NCBI RefSeq assembly: GCF_002936955.1 | Contig: NZ_MPZM01000004.1 | Span: 86,396 to 150,395 of the forward strand | Length of the DNA: 64,000 bases | Source of the DNA: Oceanisphaera arctica | GTDB lineage: Bacteria > Pseudomonadota > Gammaproteobacteria > Enterobacterales > Aeromonadaceae | Direction: 5' to 3' | Part shown: positions 44,856-53,241 of the stretch, in pieces | How the letters are laid out: every line of letters begins with the position of its first letter | Position numbering within the stretch: position 1 is the first letter of the stretch | Notes under the pieces: generated by a model | Database searches by the model: none | The model's input: the letters and a program-made list of their open reading frames with translations, nothing else | What the model was told of the DNA's origin: nothing | Program-made: the position numbers and the translations under genes

Positions 44856-45788
44856 ATGAGCCAGACAAGTCGCCCCGTACTGGGGCAAATCGGTGATTAT
44901 GAAATACGTCTGCTGAAGCTGTTCAAGACGGTGGTGGAATGCGGTGGTTTCTCGGCGGCAGAAACCGAGCTGAATATAAGCCGATCCACCATCAGCGTGC
45001 ACATGGCCAACCTGGAAAATCGGCTCAAGCTGAAGCTGTGCCGACGGGGGCGTTCCGGCTTTGCCCTCACCGATGACGGCGCCGTGATCTACGAATCCGC
45101 CAAGCGTCTGTTTTCACGACTGGAAGAATTTCGCTACACGGTCAACGAGCTGCACGAGCAGCTTACCGGCGAGCTGAAAATCGTTTCCAGTGACAACATC
45201 TGGCTGGAAGATGACTTTCCCATGGCCGATGTGTTCGCGGATCTGGGCAGCCAGGCGCCCGACGTCAATGTCAGCGTGGACGTGGCTCACATGGGCGAGA
45301 TCGAGCGGCGGGTACTGAATGAGGACGCGGATATCGGCTTTATTCACTATCACAGAGATCTGGAAGGGCTGGAGTACCACCATCTTTACAAGGTGCGCTG
45401 CTTCTTGTACTGCAGCGATCGCCACCCGCTGTTTGCCATCGAAGACGACCAGAACATCGAACAGCAGCTGGGAAAGAGCAAGCTGATCCATCCCGGCATC
45501 TACACCAATGCCGAGTCCAGCGCCCAACTGGCCGACATGCGCCTGGCGGGGCGAGCCTATCATTACGAGCCGAGGGCCGCCTTGATCCTGTCCGGCCAGT
45601 ACATCGGCTTTTTGCCCGAGAGCTTTGCCCGCCGCTGGGTAGACAGCGGCCGCATGAAGGCGCTGCTGCCCGAGCAGAAAAATCATGAACTCGGTATTTC
45701 CGCCATCACTCGCCTGCATGGTCGCCAGAGCCGATTGAAAGCGCTGTTTCTGCAATTGCTGCACGATCACCTTAAAGCCGCGCCCTGA
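44856..45788 (+). CDS. LysR-family regulator divergent from gabDT
   Basis: About 310 residues from the ATG at 44856. The helix-turn-helix (about 15-75) is GGFSAAETELNISRSTISVH. The C-terminal effector domain begins near 100, with GELKIVSSDNIWLEDDFPMA. By position it may control gabDT, the TRAP operon that follows, or both. The target and effector are inferred only. Confidence 0.88.
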   Translation: MSQTSRPVLGQIGDYEIRLLKLFKTVVECGGFSAAETELNISRSTISVHMANLENRLKLKLCRRGRSGFALTDDGAVIYESAKRLFSRLEEFRYTVNELHEQLTGELKIVSSDNIWLEDDFPMADVFADLGSQAPDVNVSVDVAHMGEIERRVLNEDADIGFIHYHRDLEGLEYHHLYKVRCFLYCSDRHPLFAIEDDQNIEQQLGKSKLIHPGIYTNAESSAQLADMRLAGRAYHYEPRAALILSGQYIGFLPESFARRWVDSGRMKALLPEQKNHELGISAITRLHGRQSRLKALFLQLLHDHLKAAP

Positions 45789-45901
45789 GTCCGGCTTTCG
45801 GGCCGGCTCCACTGCGTGACTGGCCTCACACAACAGCAAACCAATATGCTAAATTTTTGCATAATGATGGTTCTTACTGCTGCTATCACTTAGTTTCCCG
45901 C

Positions 45902-45930
45902 TGTTTGTTTGACCTCGGTCAAACCAAACA
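45902..45930. promoter_or_regulatory. Long palindrome upstream of the second TRAP operon
   Basis: TGTTTGTTTGACC and GGTCAAACCAAACA form a nearly perfect 29-bp palindrome around a TC centre, about 130 bases before the dctP-like start. A second inverted repeat CCCTTTTG / CAAAAGGG lies between it and the gene. It is a strong candidate operator, but the protein is unknown. Confidence 0.55.
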
Positions 45931-46062
45931 TGAATGATTATGTATTTAACCCCTTTTGAGGCTGGCGCAGACTGACATCGCCCAAAAGGGTACCCAATAC
46001 AAAATACCAACTTTGAGTTCGACTCAAGGCAGACGGAATGTGATAACACAAGGGACTACAAC

Positions 46063-47070
46063 ATGACTCGTATCTGGAGCTCCGCTCGTACCAAAATCGC
46101 CGCCTCTCTGATTGCCGTTGCCGGCATGGGCATCACCATGGAAGCCATGGCTGCCGATGTGACCTGGCGCTTCACCAACCTGTATTCCCGCGGCACCGCC
46201 TTCGGCGATGTCTATCAGTCTTTTGCCGACAAGATAGAAGCCGACTCCAACGGCCGCATGAAAATCAACATGCTCTATGCCGGTGAAGGCGTAGACACCA
46301 ATGGCATCATAGGTGCCACCAAGTCGGGTCTGCTCGACATGGCCGCTCCCTTCCAGCCCATGCATGCCGGTGAAATTCCCTTCGGCGTGGTCGAAGTCGG
46401 CCTGCCCGGCAGCAATGGCACCCTGGAAGAGCTGAACGCCCAGTTTTATGACAAAGGCTGGTCCGAGGTACTGACCGAGGCCTATGACCGTCACGGCCTG
46501 GTATGGCTGTCCCCTTACTTCCAGCCCGGCGTCTACGTCATTACCAAGACCAAGATCGAGTCCATTGAAGACTTCAAGGGCCTGAAAATTCGCGCTCCGG
46601 GCGCCTACGGCCGCTTCTTCCGCGAGCTGGGCGCCTCTCCGGTCAATCTGGCCTGGGGTGAAACCTATACCAGCCTGGCCACCGGCGTGATCGACGGCAC
46701 CATCGGCTCCAACCTGATCGACCACCGCGACGGCAACTTCGCCGAAGTGGCCAAGTTCATGTACCCGCTGCCGGTGTCCAGCGCCCAGGCCCTGCCCGTT
46801 CTGGTGAACAAGAACGCCTGGAACAAACTGCCGGACGACCTGAAGCAGGTAGTGCGTGATGCCGCCAAGTGGCACGCCAAGGAGCAGGCAGAGAAGTCCG
46901 CCATATGGGAGCAGGAAGCCGTGGCCGACATGCAGAAAATCGGCATGACCTGGAGCCCGGAGGCGTCCGACGCCGACAAGGCCCAGTGGCAGCAAGCGGC
47001 CGAAGTCGTTTGGGCCCACTATGGCCAGACCGACAAGTACAGCTCTCGTCTCGTAGAACTGATGAAGTAA
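46063..47070 (+). CDS. TRAP transporter substrate-binding protein (DctP family)
   Basis: A 335-residue exported binding protein with signal sequence IAASLIAVAGMGITMEAMAA and the TRAP ligand-arginine motif FKGLKIRAPGAYGRFFRELG. The C-terminal half has TDGTIGSNL-type substitutions (GVIDGTIGSNLIDHRDGN). It supplies the DctQ and DctM permeases encoded next. A UspA-type protein at the end of the operon recalls the teaABCD layout for ectoine uptake in Halomonas, but the substrate cannot be named. Confidence 0.92.
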   Translation: MTRIWSSARTKIAASLIAVAGMGITMEAMAADVTWRFTNLYSRGTAFGDVYQSFADKIEADSNGRMKINMLYAGEGVDTNGIIGATKSGLLDMAAPFQPMHAGEIPFGVVEVGLPGSNGTLEELNAQFYDKGWSEVLTEAYDRHGLVWLSPYFQPGVYVITKTKIESIEDFKGLKIRAPGAYGRFFRELGASPVNLAWGETYTSLATGVIDGTIGSNLIDHRDGNFAEVAKFMYPLPVSSAQALPVLVNKNAWNKLPDDLKQVVRDAAKWHAKEQAEKSAIWEQEAVADMQKIGMTWSPEASDADKAQWQQAAEVVWAHYGQTDKYSSRLVELMK

Positions 47071-47091
47071 GTAACCCCCTTCCGATGAGAT

Positions 47092-47113
47092 AGCCCCGCC
47101 GCGCGGCGGGGCT
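47092..47113 (+). terminator. Intra-operon stem between dctP and dctQ
   Basis: AGCCCCGCCGC is followed directly by GCGGCGGGGCT, a perfect 22-bp palindrome with a short T-rich tail. Partial termination or RNA stabilisation would give more binding protein than permease, a common arrangement. Confidence 0.75.
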
Positions 47114-47138
47114 GATGTTTTCATTCCATGGATGCATA

Positions 47139-47669
47139 ATGAAAAAACTACTTTGTTTATGGTGCAAAGGGACAGGTCTGCTGGTGTCGACCGTTGGTCA
47201 TACCATCTCCCTGGCCCTCCCCCTGCTGGCGGCGACCCTTGCCTTTGAAGTGTTTTCCCGTTACGTACTCAACAGCCCGACCATGTGGGCCTACGATGTG
47301 TCGCTGTTTCTGTTCGGTTATATCGGCGCCCTCTGTGGAGCCAGCGGCCAGCTGAAAAAGGCGCATATCAACGTCGACATCCTCTACCTGTCTGTATCAC
47401 AGCGGACCAAGAACATCTTCGATCTGATATCCAATACCCTCGGCGGATTCTTTTTGATCATAGTGGCCAGCAAAAGCTGGGAAAAGGCGCTGGAGGCCAT
47501 CGACTTCGGCTATACCCGCCAGTCCGAATGGGCCCCTTCCATCGGCCACTTCTGGGTGATGGTCACCGTCGCCGCCACCCTGTTTCTACTGCAATTGTCC
47601 AGCGACATGTTGAAAGACACCTGGCAATTGATCACCGGCGAGCCCCTGCTGTCTGAGGACGATGAATAA
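47139..47669 (+). CDS. TRAP transporter small permease subunit (DctQ)
   Basis: About 176 residues from the ATG at 47139. There are four helices: TISLALPLLAATLAFEVFSR, the SLFLFGYIGALCGAS region, IFDLISNTLGGFFLIIVAS and a final VMVTVAATLFLLQLS. It bridges the binding protein and DctM. Its stop shares a base with the dctM start (TAATG). Confidence 0.9.
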   Translation: MKKLLCLWCKGTGLLVSTVGHTISLALPLLAATLAFEVFSRYVLNSPTMWAYDVSLFLFGYIGALCGASGQLKKAHINVDILYLSVSQRTKNIFDLISNTLGGFFLIIVASKSWEKALEAIDFGYTRQSEWAPSIGHFWVMVTVAATLFLLQLSSDMLKDTWQLITGEPLLSEDDE

Positions 47670-48985
47670 TGAGTATCGAATTATTGACCGGCCTGCTGCT
47701 GCTGGGCGTACTGATTTCCTTTGCACTGGGCGCCCAGGTGGGCCTGGCGCTGGGTGGCGTGGCCATGTTGATTGGCTATGCCACCTGGGGCGAAGGTATT
47801 TTCAACATAGTACCCACCACCATAGAGAGCACCCTGTTCAGCTTCGTGCTGCTGGCCATTCCGCTCTACATCTATATGGGACAGCTGCTGACCCGTTCCG
47901 GCATCGGCGATGCCATGTTCAAGGCCAGCCAGCTGGTTATCGGCCGGGTGCGTGGTTCGCTGGCGATCAGCGTCATCGGCGTCTGCTCCATGATCGGCGC
48001 CATGGTCGGCATTATCGGTGCCGGCATCATGACCTCCGGCAGTATCGCCCTGCGTCCCATGCTGGAACGCGGCTACGACAAGAAACTGGCACTCGGTGTC
48101 ATCATGGCCGGCGGTGGTCTGGGCATACTGATCCCGCCCAGCATCCCGATGATACTGTTCAGCTCCACCACCCAGACTTCGGTCGGCAAGATGTTCATCG
48201 CCGCCCTGGTGCCGGCGTTGATCTCCATCACCGTCATGGTGCTTTATGTGGTGATCTCCTGTAAACGGAACCCCAGCCGCGCCCCCGTCGGTCATGCCCT
48301 GGACGTGCCCAAGAATGCCCGCGAGCGCTTCATTACCCTGCGCGACGGCTTCATGGCGCTGGGCCTGATAGTGCTGGTGCTCGGCAGCATCATCACCGGC
48401 ATTGCCACCCCCACCGAATCCGGTGCCATCGGCGTGGTCGGTGCCCTTTTGCTGGCTCTCATGTACAAACGCTTCAAGCTCAAGATGATGAAGCGTTCCG
48501 GTATCGAAACCGCCCTACTGGTCAGCGTGGCCATCTGGATAGTGCTTGGCGCCTCTGTGTTCAGCAATTTCCATCTGCTGATGGGTGTGCAGGGTATGGT
48601 TGCCGACTTTGCCGCCGGCCTGGATCTGCCGCCCATCATGATCATCATCATGATGCAGCTGATCATGCTGCTGCTCGGCTTTATCATCGACGAAATGATC
48701 ATAGTGCTGATCTGCGCGCCGCTGTTCACCCCGATTGCAATCGGCCTGGGCTACGATCCTATCTGGTTCGGTATCCTGATGATCCTGAACATAGAGATAG
48801 CGGTACAGACCCCGCCCTACGGCTTCGCCCTGTTCTACCTCAAGGGGATTGCCCCTCCCGGGGTGACCATGATGGATATCTACAAGTCGGTATTGCCCTT
48901 CGTCATGCTGAAGCTGGGCGTACTGATACTCTGCATGCTGGTGCCGGAGATCGTCACCTGGTTACCTAACAAACTGATGGGATAA
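47669..48985 (+). CDS. TRAP transporter large permease subunit (DctM)
   Basis: A 438-residue protein with about 12 helices and the DctM landmarks VIMAGGGLGILIPPSIPMIL, ITGIATPTESGAIGVVGALL and AVQTPPYGFALFYLKGIAPP. It is the sodium-coupled translocation subunit. Overlap with dctQ shows coupled translation. A UspA gene follows seven bases later. Confidence 0.94.
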   Translation: MSIELLTGLLLLGVLISFALGAQVGLALGGVAMLIGYATWGEGIFNIVPTTIESTLFSFVLLAIPLYIYMGQLLTRSGIGDAMFKASQLVIGRVRGSLAISVIGVCSMIGAMVGIIGAGIMTSGSIALRPMLERGYDKKLALGVIMAGGGLGILIPPSIPMILFSSTTQTSVGKMFIAALVPALISITVMVLYVVISCKRNPSRAPVGHALDVPKNARERFITLRDGFMALGLIVLVLGSIITGIATPTESGAIGVVGALLLALMYKRFKLKMMKRSGIETALLVSVAIWIVLGASVFSNFHLLMGVQGMVADFAAGLDLPPIMIIIMMQLIMLLLGFIIDEMIIVLICAPLFTPIAIGLGYDPIWFGILMILNIEIAVQTPPYGFALFYLKGIAPPGVTMMDIYKSVLPFVMLKLGVLILCMLVPEIVTWLPNKLMG

Positions 48986-48992
48986 CGCACTT

Positions 48993-49415
48993 ATGTTCAA
49001 GCAAATACTGTTGCCGCTGGATTTTGAATATCTGGCGCTCTACCCGAAAGTGGTCGAGGCAGCGCTGAAACTGTGCCACCCGCAAGGACAGATTCATCTG
49101 CTGTACGTCAATTCGGCCCGCATCCACCATGCCGCCGCGCCACTGTACTCCAGTGAGCTGATCGACAAGCTGAACAAGGTGGTCGAAGAGCAGCTTGGCG
49201 ACTTCATGCAGGCGAACATTCCATCGGAACACCAGGGACAGATCAGGATCAAGCACGGGGTGGTGTATGACACCATCCTCGCCCAGGCAAAAAAACGCCA
49301 GATCGAGCTGATAGTGATGCCCGCCTCTCGCCCCGGAGCCAAGACCTACCTCCTCGGCTCCAATGCATCCAAAGTGGTACGTCACGCCGACTGTGCCGTG
49401 CTGGTGATCCGCTAG
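48993..49415 (+). CDS. UspA-family universal stress protein, TeaD-like position
   Basis: A 140-residue Usp domain with an N-terminal FKQILLPLDF strand and a C-terminal ATP-loop-like region LGSNASKVVRHADCAVLVIR. It lies seven bases after dctM, as TeaD does in Halomonas TRAP teaABCD, where the protein binds ATP and modulates the transporter. A similar regulatory role here is inference from position. Its end overlaps the convergent NCS2 gene by four bases. Confidence 0.88.
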   Translation: MFKQILLPLDFEYLALYPKVVEAALKLCHPQGQIHLLYVNSARIHHAAAPLYSSELIDKLNKVVEEQLGDFMQANIPSEHQGQIRIKHGVVYDTILAQAKKRQIELIVMPASRPGAKTYLLGSNASKVVRHADCAVLVIR

Positions 49416-50695
49416 CGTTTAACCGCCCACAGTTTTTCCATGGTCAGCGCCAGCAGGGTGCCGGTCAGCAGGCCGTTACCCAGCAGGTACTGGGCCAGCC
49501 CCGGCAAATGCCGGTACAGCTCCGGTGGCAGGAACATACAGCCCACCCCCAGCAACAGCGCCACGCCGATGATGGTGCTGGAACGATTATCCAGCGGCTG
49601 CCTGGTCAGCATCTGAAAGGCCAGCGCCACCAGCTTGATGAAGGTAGCCAGCAGGGCGGCATTGGCCACCGGTGCCGGCAGCAACGACAGAAAGCCCACC
49701 GCCTGGGGGAACAGCGCCACCAGTGCCAGCAACACGCAGGCCAGCATGAAGGGCCCGCGTCGACTGTCGCCGGTCAGCTGAATAAAACCTGCGGTCACCG
49801 GCAACGGCACCACGGCGATGGTCGAGAGGCTGCCGGCCATTACATGACTCATCCCTGATGCCCAGCTGCTTCGGTTGATCACCTTGTCCAGATCCGGTTG
49901 TCGCTCGCTCACCACCGCCGTGATGGCGGACACCGCCGCTATTTGGTTGGAAAACAGCAGTAGCGAAAACAGTACTGCCACCACCAGCATGCCGCTGTCC
50001 AGCCGGGGGGCGCCGAAGGCGAACAGCTCGGGCCACTGCAGCCCGGACGCCGTCTCCGGCAGCGTCATCGCACTGAGGTCAAATACGACAAAGGCCGTCC
50101 AGCCCGCCACTATGCCCACCATGACCGCATAGGTGCGCAGCGGCGCATGGCGACTGAAGGAACACAGCAAGACCCCCACAAACACCAGCAAGCCCACCAG
50201 CGCCACCGGCAGGGTGATCATACCGCTACGGGGGTCGGTGACCATGCCGCGCACGAAGACTCCGGCCAGCTGGATCACCAGCAGCAGCATAAAACAGCCG
50301 GTCACCAGCGGGGTAAACAGAAACAACAGCCGGTGTACCTGTCGTGCCAGCCCCAGTACCAGCATGATGGCCCCGGCCACCAGCACGCCCCCCGCCAGCA
50401 ATTGCAGGGTCTCTGCGCTGTCATGCCCCTGCTCACGCCCGATATAGGCCATGACCACGAACACGATGGCCCAGGATCCGGCCGGACCATCGGCGATGGG
50501 ATAACGATGGCCCAGCGCCACCTGCAGCAGGGAACTCAGGCCAACCAGCATCAGGGTGCGCTGCATCAAGCCGGCAATCTCGCCGCCGTCCAGACCAAAG
50601 GCCTGACCCAGTATGATGGGCAGCGCCAGAGCGTTGGCCATCAAAAAGATAAACCACTGGCTGACACTCAGTCCCCAGCCAAAACGAGCATGCAT
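49412..50695 (-). CDS. NCS2-family nucleobase permease
   Basis: About 427 residues from the ATG at 50695. The 14-helix NCS2 fold is seen in the DGPAGSWAIVFVVMAYIG region and in SNQIAAVSAITAVVSERQPD near the expected substrate-site helix. The family imports xanthine, uric acid, uracil or other bases with protons. A typical QNxGx motif is not obvious, so the substrate is open. It lies downstream of zntR on the same strand, though a zinc link is doubtful. Confidence 0.75.
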   Translation of the reverse strand: MHARFGWGLSVSQWFIFLMANALALPIILGQAFGLDGGEIAGLMQRTLMLVGLSSLLQVALGHRYPIADGPAGSWAIVFVVMAYIGREQGHDSAETLQLLAGGVLVAGAIMLVLGLARQVHRLLFLFTPLVTGCFMLLLVIQLAGVFVRGMVTDPRSGMITLPVALVGLLVFVGVLLCSFSRHAPLRTYAVMVGIVAGWTAFVVFDLSAMTLPETASGLQWPELFAFGAPRLDSGMLVVAVLFSLLLFSNQIAAVSAITAVVSERQPDLDKVINRSSWASGMSHVMAGSLSTIAVVPLPVTAGFIQLTGDSRRGPFMLACVLLALVALFPQAVGFLSLLPAPVANAALLATFIKLVALAFQMLTRQPLDNRSSTIIGVALLLGVGCMFLPPELYRHLPGLAQYLLGNGLLTGTLLALTMEKLWAVKR

Positions 50696-50808
50696 AAACA
50701 ACTCCTGTGAACGGTGCCGAAAACGGCGCAAAGCCGAGCGGACAGGAAGACACCTGCCACGCAAGGGCATACAGAAAAAGGCAGCGAAGGCTGCCGTGTC
50801 AGGGGGCG

Positions 50809-51237
50809 TTAACGGGCGTTATTCTCGGCGGTCAGTTGCTTGCCGTCCAGCGCTTCCAGAATCGAGCAATGCTCGGCGCTTTCCAGGCCGCCACAACAGG
50901 CCTCGGACAGCTGTTTGAGAGAACGGCGGAATTGCTCCAGCTCGGCGATCCGCTCTTCCACATCGGCAATCTTGCTATCGGCCACCGCCTTCACCTCACG
51001 ACAGGTCACCTTGCAGCTGCTGACCTTGAGCGACAGCAGCTCGTCCACCTCTTTCAGGGAAAAGCCCACCCGCTTGCAGCGCAGAATGAAATGCAGCCGC
51101 CGTTTGTCATCTTCGCTATATAGCCGATAGCCCGCAGGGGTGCGCAGGCTGGGCGACAGCAGTCCCTCTTTTTCATAAAAACGCAGGGTATCGGCCTTCA
51201 CTCCAAAGTGTTTGGCCAGCTCACCAATCCGAAACAT
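50809..51237 (-). CDS. zntR: ZntR-type zinc-responsive MerR regulator
   Basis: A 142-residue MerR protein. The helix-turn-helix is MFRIGELAKHFGVKADTLRF. The zinc-binding region has the family residues in LKVSSCKVTCREVK, then LSEACCGGLESAEHCSILEAL, the CC...H...C cluster of ZntR. It senses Zn(II), and probably Cd or Pb, and activates an exporter such as ZntA, which is not in this window. It is divergent from purH. Confidence 0.93.
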   Translation of the reverse strand: MFRIGELAKHFGVKADTLRFYEKEGLLSPSLRTPAGYRLYSEDDKRRLHFILRCKRVGFSLKEVDELLSLKVSSCKVTCREVKAVADSKIADVEERIAELEQFRRSLKQLSEACCGGLESAEHCSILEALDGKQLTAENNAR

Positions 51238-51375
51238 TCGTTACTACTCCCTGCCTGTCGAGTCTTGAAAATCGGGTTTTGTTACACATGAAATCTCTTG
51301 ACACCAAATCAAATAGTCACACAAGCCACGGCAAAATACAGTAGAATACGCCGCCTCTGTTCTGGCGTACCAGGC

Positions 51376-51423
51376 GGTTTGGTAAAGTCGACATTATGAC
51401 CCCGCAGTCGACTTTACCAAACC
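51376..51423 (+). promoter_or_regulatory. 17-bp perfect stem in the purH leader
   Basis: The arm 51376-51392 (starting GGTTTGGTAAAGTCGAC) pairs perfectly with 51407-51423 (starting GTCGACTTTACC) around a 14-base loop, ending 31 bases before purH. No T run follows, so it is not a simple terminator. It may be an operator or a leader RNA control element. Confidence 0.75.
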
Positions 51424-51454
51424 CCCCGATAGATCGTTAAAGGAACGAGAACCC

Positions 51455-53038
51455 ATGGAAACTGCTCGACCCATTCGCCGTGCTCTGCTGAGTGTGTCCG
51501 ACAAACACGGCATCGTCGCCTTCGCTCAGGGCCTGCACGCCCGCGGCGTGGAATTGCTGTCCACAGGTGGCACCGCCCGCCTGCTGGCCGAACAGGGCCT
51601 GCCCGTTACCGAAGTGTCTGACTATACCGGCTTCCCGGAAATGATGGACGGCCGGGTCAAGACCCTGCATCCCAAGGTTCACGGCGGTATCCTCGGCCGT
51701 CGCGGCCAGGACGATGCCATCATGGCCGAGCATGCCATCCAGCCCATAGACATGGTTGTCGTTAACCTCTACCCCTTCGCCAACACCGTGGCCAACGCCG
51801 ACTGCACCCTCGAAGATGCCATCGAAAACATCGATATCGGCGGCCCGACCATGGTACGTGCGGCAGCCAAAAACCACAACGACGTGGCCATAGTGGTGAA
51901 CGCTAGTGACTACGATCGTCTGCTGAGTGAGATGGACGAAGGCAACAACAGCCTGACTCAGGCCACCCGTTTCAGCCTGGCCATTGCCGCCTTCGAACAT
52001 ACCGCTCAGTACGACGGCATGATTGCCAACTACTTCGGCACCATGGTTCCGGCCTATCACGCGGCCAGCGAAGACTCCGCCTTCCCGCGCACCATCAATT
52101 ACCAGTTCACCAAGAAGCAGGATCTGCGTTACGGCGAAAACAGCCATCAGAACGCCGCCTTCTATGTGGAAAACGACATCGATGAAGCGTCCGTTGCCAC
52201 CGCGACTCAGCTGCAGGGCAAAGAGCTGTCGTTCAACAACATCAATGATACCGATACCGCCCTGGAATGCGTGAAAGAATTCGACGTGCCGGCCTGTGTG
52301 ATCGTCAAGCACGCCAACCCCTGCGGTGTAGCCCTGGGCGATAACCTGCTGGAAGCTTACGAGCGCGCCTACCAGACCGACCCGACTTCCGCCTTCGGCG
52401 GCATCATCGCCTTTAACCGTGAGCTGGATGAAGCCACGGCCAAGGCCATTGTTGAGCGCCAGTTTGTAGAAGTGATCATTGCCCCCAGCATCTCCGACGC
52501 CGCCAAGGCGACCGTGGCCGACAAGAAAAATGTCCGCCTGCTGGAATGTGGCCAATGGGGCGCCAAGACTCAGGGCCGTGACATCAAGCGCGTTAACGGC
52601 GGCATCCTGGTACAAGACCGGGATCAGGGCATGATTGGCCTGGACGATCTCAAGGTCGTCAGCAAGCGCCAGCCCTCCGAAGAAGAACTGCAGGATCTAC
52701 TGTTCTGCTGGAAAGTGGCCAAGTACGTCAAGTCCAACGCCATCGTCTACGCCAAGGGCGCTCAGACCATCGGCGTGGGCGCCGGCCAGATGAGCCGCGT
52801 CTACTCCGCCAAAATTGCCGGCATCAAGGCCGCCGACGAAGGCCTGAAGATAGAAGGTTCGGTAATGGCGTCCGACGCCTTCTTCCCGTTCCGTGACGGC
52901 ATCGACGCAGCCGCCGCCGCCGGCATCAGCTGTGTGATCCAGCCGGGTGGCTCCATGCGTGACGACGAAGTCATCCAGGCCGCCGACGAGCATGGCATGA
53001 CCATGGTCTTCACCGGCATGCGCCACTTCCGCCACTAA
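51455..53038 (+). CDS. purH: Bifunctional AICAR transformylase / IMP cyclohydrolase
   Basis: A 527-residue PurH of standard length. The N-terminal IMP cyclohydrolase has [17 protein letters not shown] and [13 protein letters not shown]. The C-terminal AICAR transformylase has [17 protein letters not shown] and [16 protein letters not shown]. It performs the last two steps of purine synthesis. purD follows after about 200 bases that hold repeat copy D. Confidence 0.98.
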   Translation: METARPIRRALLSVSDKHGIVAFAQGLHARGVELLSTGGTARLLAEQGLPVTEVSDYTGFPEMMDGRVKTLHPKVHGGILGRRGQDDAIMAEHAIQPIDMVVVNLYPFANTVANADCTLEDAIENIDIGGPTMVRAAAKNHNDVAIVVNASDYDRLLSEMDEGNNSLTQATRFSLAIAAFEHTAQYDGMIANYFGTMVPAYHAASEDSAFPRTINYQFTKKQDLRYGENSHQNAAFYVENDIDEASVATATQLQGKELSFNNINDTDTALECVKEFDVPACVIVKHANPCGVALGDNLLEAYERAYQTDPTSAFGGIIAFNRELDEATAKAIVERQFVEVIIAPSISDAAKATVADKKNVRLLECGQWGAKTQGRDIKRVNGGILVQDRDQGMIGLDDLKVVSKRQPSEEELQDLLFCWKVAKYVKSNAIVYAKGAQTIGVGAGQMSRVYSAKIAGIKAADEGLKIEGSVMASDAFFPFRDGIDAAAAAGISCVIQPGGSMRDDEVIQAADEHGMTMVFTGMRHFRH

Positions 53039-53086
53039 CAGGCAGGAGACTGCGTTCACCGCCAGACAGGCGGCTCGAATGCAAGA

Positions 53087-53195
53087 GGGGATGGAAGGGA
53101 ATCGCCTAAGCCGACCGTGACATGCCAGGGATGGCATGTCCGAGCCCCCAAGGATGGGTTTATGGCGTGTCGGCGTGGCGAACCCTTCCGTCCCC
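53087..53195. repeat. Folded intergenic repeat, copy D, between purH and purD
   Basis: The outer arms 53087-53099 (GGGGATGGAAGGG) and 53183-53195 (CCCTTCCGTCCCC) pair at 13 of 13 positions with one G-T wobble. The inner core GCCGAC / GTCGGC is as in copies A and C. Inside is a perfect 9-bp hairpin GACATGCCA / TGGCATGTC (53119-53140). The outer stem differs from copies B and C on both arms together, which is compensatory change. Confidence 0.85.
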
Positions 53196-53241
53196 TGGGC
53201 TCCTTCCCCCGTTTTCGCGTTAACAGTTTAAGGAACAGACC

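Noticed and set aside
51437..52615. 392-residue open frame opposite purH
   Set aside because: An antisense shadow of purH with no recognisable motif.
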